Below the pieces are notes generated by a model. That model was not told the origin of the DNA and made no database searches. It worked only from the letters and a program-made list of their open reading frames with translations. From contig NZ_SUKA01000003.1 in NCBI RefSeq assembly GCF_005049105.1, positions 772,980 to 836,979 of the forward strand: 64,000 nt of DNA. The letters run 5' to 3'. Position numbers and translations under genes: made by a program. Shown piece after piece: positions 62,447 through 64,000 of this stretch (the stretch's first letter is position 1; each line of letters opens with the position of its first letter). This DNA comes from Sphingobacterium alkalisoli. GTDB lineage: Bacteria > Bacteroidota > Bacteroidia > Sphingobacteriales > Sphingobacteriaceae.

Positions 62447-62986
62447 ATGACTAAAAATACGGGATTAAAATCCACAGGGCGAAAGCCAAGAAAAGACTTA
62501 TTTCCCGAAATAAGGAAATCTCTAGGTTTATATTTAAGAAAAACAAGACTATCGGAAAATTACTCACTCGATGACATCGAATTTATTTCTGAGTTGACCA
62601 AATCTGTCATTTGGAGAGTTGAGGAAGGGTTAGCCTATGATATAGACCAATATATCGAATACGCTTCAGTATTAGGAAAGACCTTTCACACATTGTTCAA
62701 AGAAGCAATGATATCCTATCCTGTTGGACCTCGGTTGGCGCTTTCACCGGAAAGAATGGCTAGGGTTGGACTAACTACAAAAATCAAAGAACTAGTTACA
62801 GAGGAAAAACTATTTGAAATCGAAACAACTGTCGAACATATCTCCACTTTGCTAACACAAAAAAAGAGAGTTGAAAAAACAAAGAAACTAAGTTCTTCAA
62901 TATCTACAGTGCTAACAAATTGGGTCGATGATGGCATATTAACAAGTAGGAAATCTGGCAATATAAACTACTATAAATTTAAATGA
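62447..62986 (+). CDS. HTH regulator with C-terminal winged-helix-like region
   Basis: 179 aa. A basic start (G-R-K-P-R-K-D) is followed by a Xre-like segment at about 25-90 (S-L-G-L-Y-L-R-K-T-R-L and S-L-D-D-I-E-F-I-S-E-L-T-K-S). The C-terminal ~70 residues (V-L-T-N-W-V-D-D-G-I-L, S-R-K-S-G-N-I-N-Y-Y) read like a small winged helix. Targets unknown. AT-rich surroundings. Confidence 0.68.
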   Translation: MTKNTGLKSTGRKPRKDLFPEIRKSLGLYLRKTRLSENYSLDDIEFISELTKSVIWRVEEGLAYDIDQYIEYASVLGKTFHTLFKEAMISYPVGPRLALSPERMARVGLTTKIKELVTEEKLFEIETTVEHISTLLTQKKRVEKTKKLSSSISTVLTNWVDDGILTSRKSGNINYYKFK

Positions 62987-63063
62987 AACTGTATTGAAAA
63001 AAAGCAAATGGTGATTGGGTTGACGAAAAGGAACTTTCAAGTCTCGTTCTGACGCATAGCGCT

Positions 63064-63288
63064 GTGAACTATTTGAAAGTAATAGAGCAAGACGAAAAAA
63101 GCACCTATCGCGATGATAGCTGTTTAGGCGAAATTACATTTTCCCCATCAATAGCAAGAGAAATAAATGACAGCATTGTGCCGCAATCAAAGCCAAATCA
63201 TGGAGACGACATTCTATATCTTTTTGAAAACAGACAGCGAATCAGAATTCATTGCAAAGAAATTGAACTAGTTGCTAGGTCTGATTAA
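63064..63288 (+). CDS. Hypothetical protein, probably 5'-truncated
   Basis: 74 aa from an unusual GTG. The frame is open upstream for ~20 more codons (W-V-D-E-K-E-L-S-S-L-V-L) back to a TGA near 63000 without a good start. It reads as a soluble domain (F-S-P-S-I-A-R-E-I-N, Y-L-F-E-N-R-Q-R-I-R-I-H-C). It may be the tail of a gene whose 5' part was lost; no family recognised. Confidence 0.4.
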   Translation: MNYLKVIEQDEKSTYRDDSCLGEITFSPSIAREINDSIVPQSKPNHGDDILYLFENRQRIRIHCKEIELVARSD

Positions 63289-63373
63289 TGTGATGCGAAT
63301 GTACCTCCGAGGCTGGACACAAAAAGGATGGTAATGCGCGGTTTGATTATGGTATGGAGTACAAAAATAACAG

Positions 63374-63952
63374 ATGAATATAAAAAGAATCATACTTACT
63401 ACGTTATGTTGCACTTTATCTGGACTCCTGTTCATCTACTTGATCAAATGGGATTGGTCATTTTTCATCCCTCCTGTATCTATGGCGTTAAGTGTATCAC
63501 TCACAAACTATGATCTACTATCAATACGCAAGAAATGGCTAGGATTGCTTCTGCATTTATCACTATCTATCATGTTATTCTTCACCTCAATCGGCGTGAC
63601 TTTTGGGATGTCCACGACGATCGACAATTACTTTGCCGTTTTTTGTTTAGGTTGTGCCTTTACTGCCATACTATTTGCATTAATCACGAATGTTATCTTG
63701 CCTTTTCAGCATTTTTGGATTTGTTTACTAATTATCACGATCCTATCACTGATGGCTTTTCCTATAGCCTCCTATTTCCATGAAAACCCTCAGCCTATCC
63801 TATCGATCTTGAAAGGCAGAGAGAATATAGCAGTCGTGTGGATGACGTTGGTCGGAATGGGAACCTCTATCGGTGGATATTACGGATCGATTAGTGCCAG
63901 TTATTTCGGTCAGTTGATGCCGGCTATTACGGTTCAAAAGGTGCCATTTTAG
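63374..63952 (+). CDS. Multi-spanning membrane protein, C-terminus probably cut by an IS
   Basis: 192 aa. Five or more membrane segments (about 7-25, 32-48, 55-76, 85-110, 115-135, then 150-172). Family unknown. The last residues (Q-L-M-P-A-I-T-V-Q-K-V-P-F) are encoded by repeats typical of an insertion-sequence end, so the natural C-terminus is probably missing. Confidence 0.62.
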   Translation: MNIKRIILTTLCCTLSGLLFIYLIKWDWSFFIPPVSMALSVSLTNYDLLSIRKKWLGLLLHLSLSIMLFFTSIGVTFGMSTTIDNYFAVFCLGCAFTAILFALITNVILPFQHFWICLLIITILSLMAFPIASYFHENPQPILSILKGRENIAVVWMTLVGMGTSIGGYYGSISASYFGQLMPAITVQKVPF

Positions 63953-64000
63953 AATAATTTCAGCCCCGTTTTTACGGTTCGTTTTGTGCCATGTCCATTT
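63903..64000. mobile_element. Putative IS21-like terminus, continuing past the window
   Basis: Three spaced, same-direction copies of a motif of the form TACGGTTC-N5-GTGCCAT are present. The first is degenerate near 63905-63925 (TTTCGGTCAGTTGATGCC); the second is at 63928-63947 and the third at 63973-63992. Multiple terminal repeats of this kind, often containing ACGGTTCAAAA-GTGCCA, mark IS21-family ends in Bacteroidota. No transposase is in the window. Confidence 0.5.

Overview
The window is a chromosomal segment of a Bacteroidota bacterium, most likely a member of the Sphingobacteriaceae. Several features point there: three ECF sigma factors with short hydrophobic tails, FecR anti-sigma factors with DUF4974-like ends, SusC/SusD pairs, many lipoproteins with a plain SC lipobox, TlpA-type redoxins, and promoters of the TTG-N20-TAnnTTTG type. 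No rRNA, tRNA, CRISPR array or complete insertion sequence was found.

Layout. 0-2.5 kb: a 5'-truncated Na+/H+ antiporter and a bestrophin-like channel. 2.6-5.6 kb: RidA-like protein, EamA exporter, Crp/Fnr regulator, VOC protein and a RidA relic. 5.7-9.1 kb: a small sensor-like membrane protein, an S41 protease lipoprotein, a palindromic repeat and two unknown proteins. 9.2-16 kb: a minus-strand ECF sigma, FecR, TonB-dependent receptor and Asp-rich lipoprotein unit. 16.1-22.1 kb: a probable zinc-acquisition cassette with three DUF4625-like lipoproteins, a His-tailed ZIP transporter, a 78-aa protein, a CobW/ZNG1 GTPase, a fur/zur relic and a His-rich lipoprotein. Three of its promoters share one operator architecture. 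22.2-26 kb: an AI-2E family permease and a KefF/KefC-type pair. 26.1-34.4 kb: ECF sigma, FecR, SusC, SusD and TlpA.

34.4-37.1 kb holds a minus-strand set that reads as an FnIII protein, a holin-like membrane protein, a CHAP amidase and a protein with unimolecular-spanin topology: an orphan lysis-like cassette, broken into by palindromic repeats. 37.1-37.73 kb is a degenerate 21-bp tandem array of about 26 units with no intact gene. 37.7-46.7 kb: lipB, an RND efflux operon (TolC, adaptor, pump) with a TetR regulator, an SDR, a small HTH-like protein and another TetR.

46.7-49.9 kb is an AT-rich insert with a decayed susD, two paralogous lipoproteins and an ECF sigma, bounded by a 23-bp direct repeat. 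49.9-55.8 kb: a HTH protein, a LytS/LytTR two-component pair, and a divergent unit of a small exported peptide, a SdpA-like protein and an HTTM (SdpB-like) membrane protein. These are followed by an AraC regulator and a second small Cys-containing exported peptide. 55.8-61.8 kb: a redoxin, SusD and SusC on the minus strand. 62-64 kb: a HTH regulator, a fragmentary ORF and a membrane protein whose 3' end runs into an apparent IS21-like terminus.

The most noteworthy items are the zinc operon with matched operator and promoter geometry plus a dead Fur gene, the 21-bp array, the orphan lysis-like cassette, and the SdpAB-like peptide locus beside a LytTR system. All assignments come from reading sequence; none has been confirmed by a database search.
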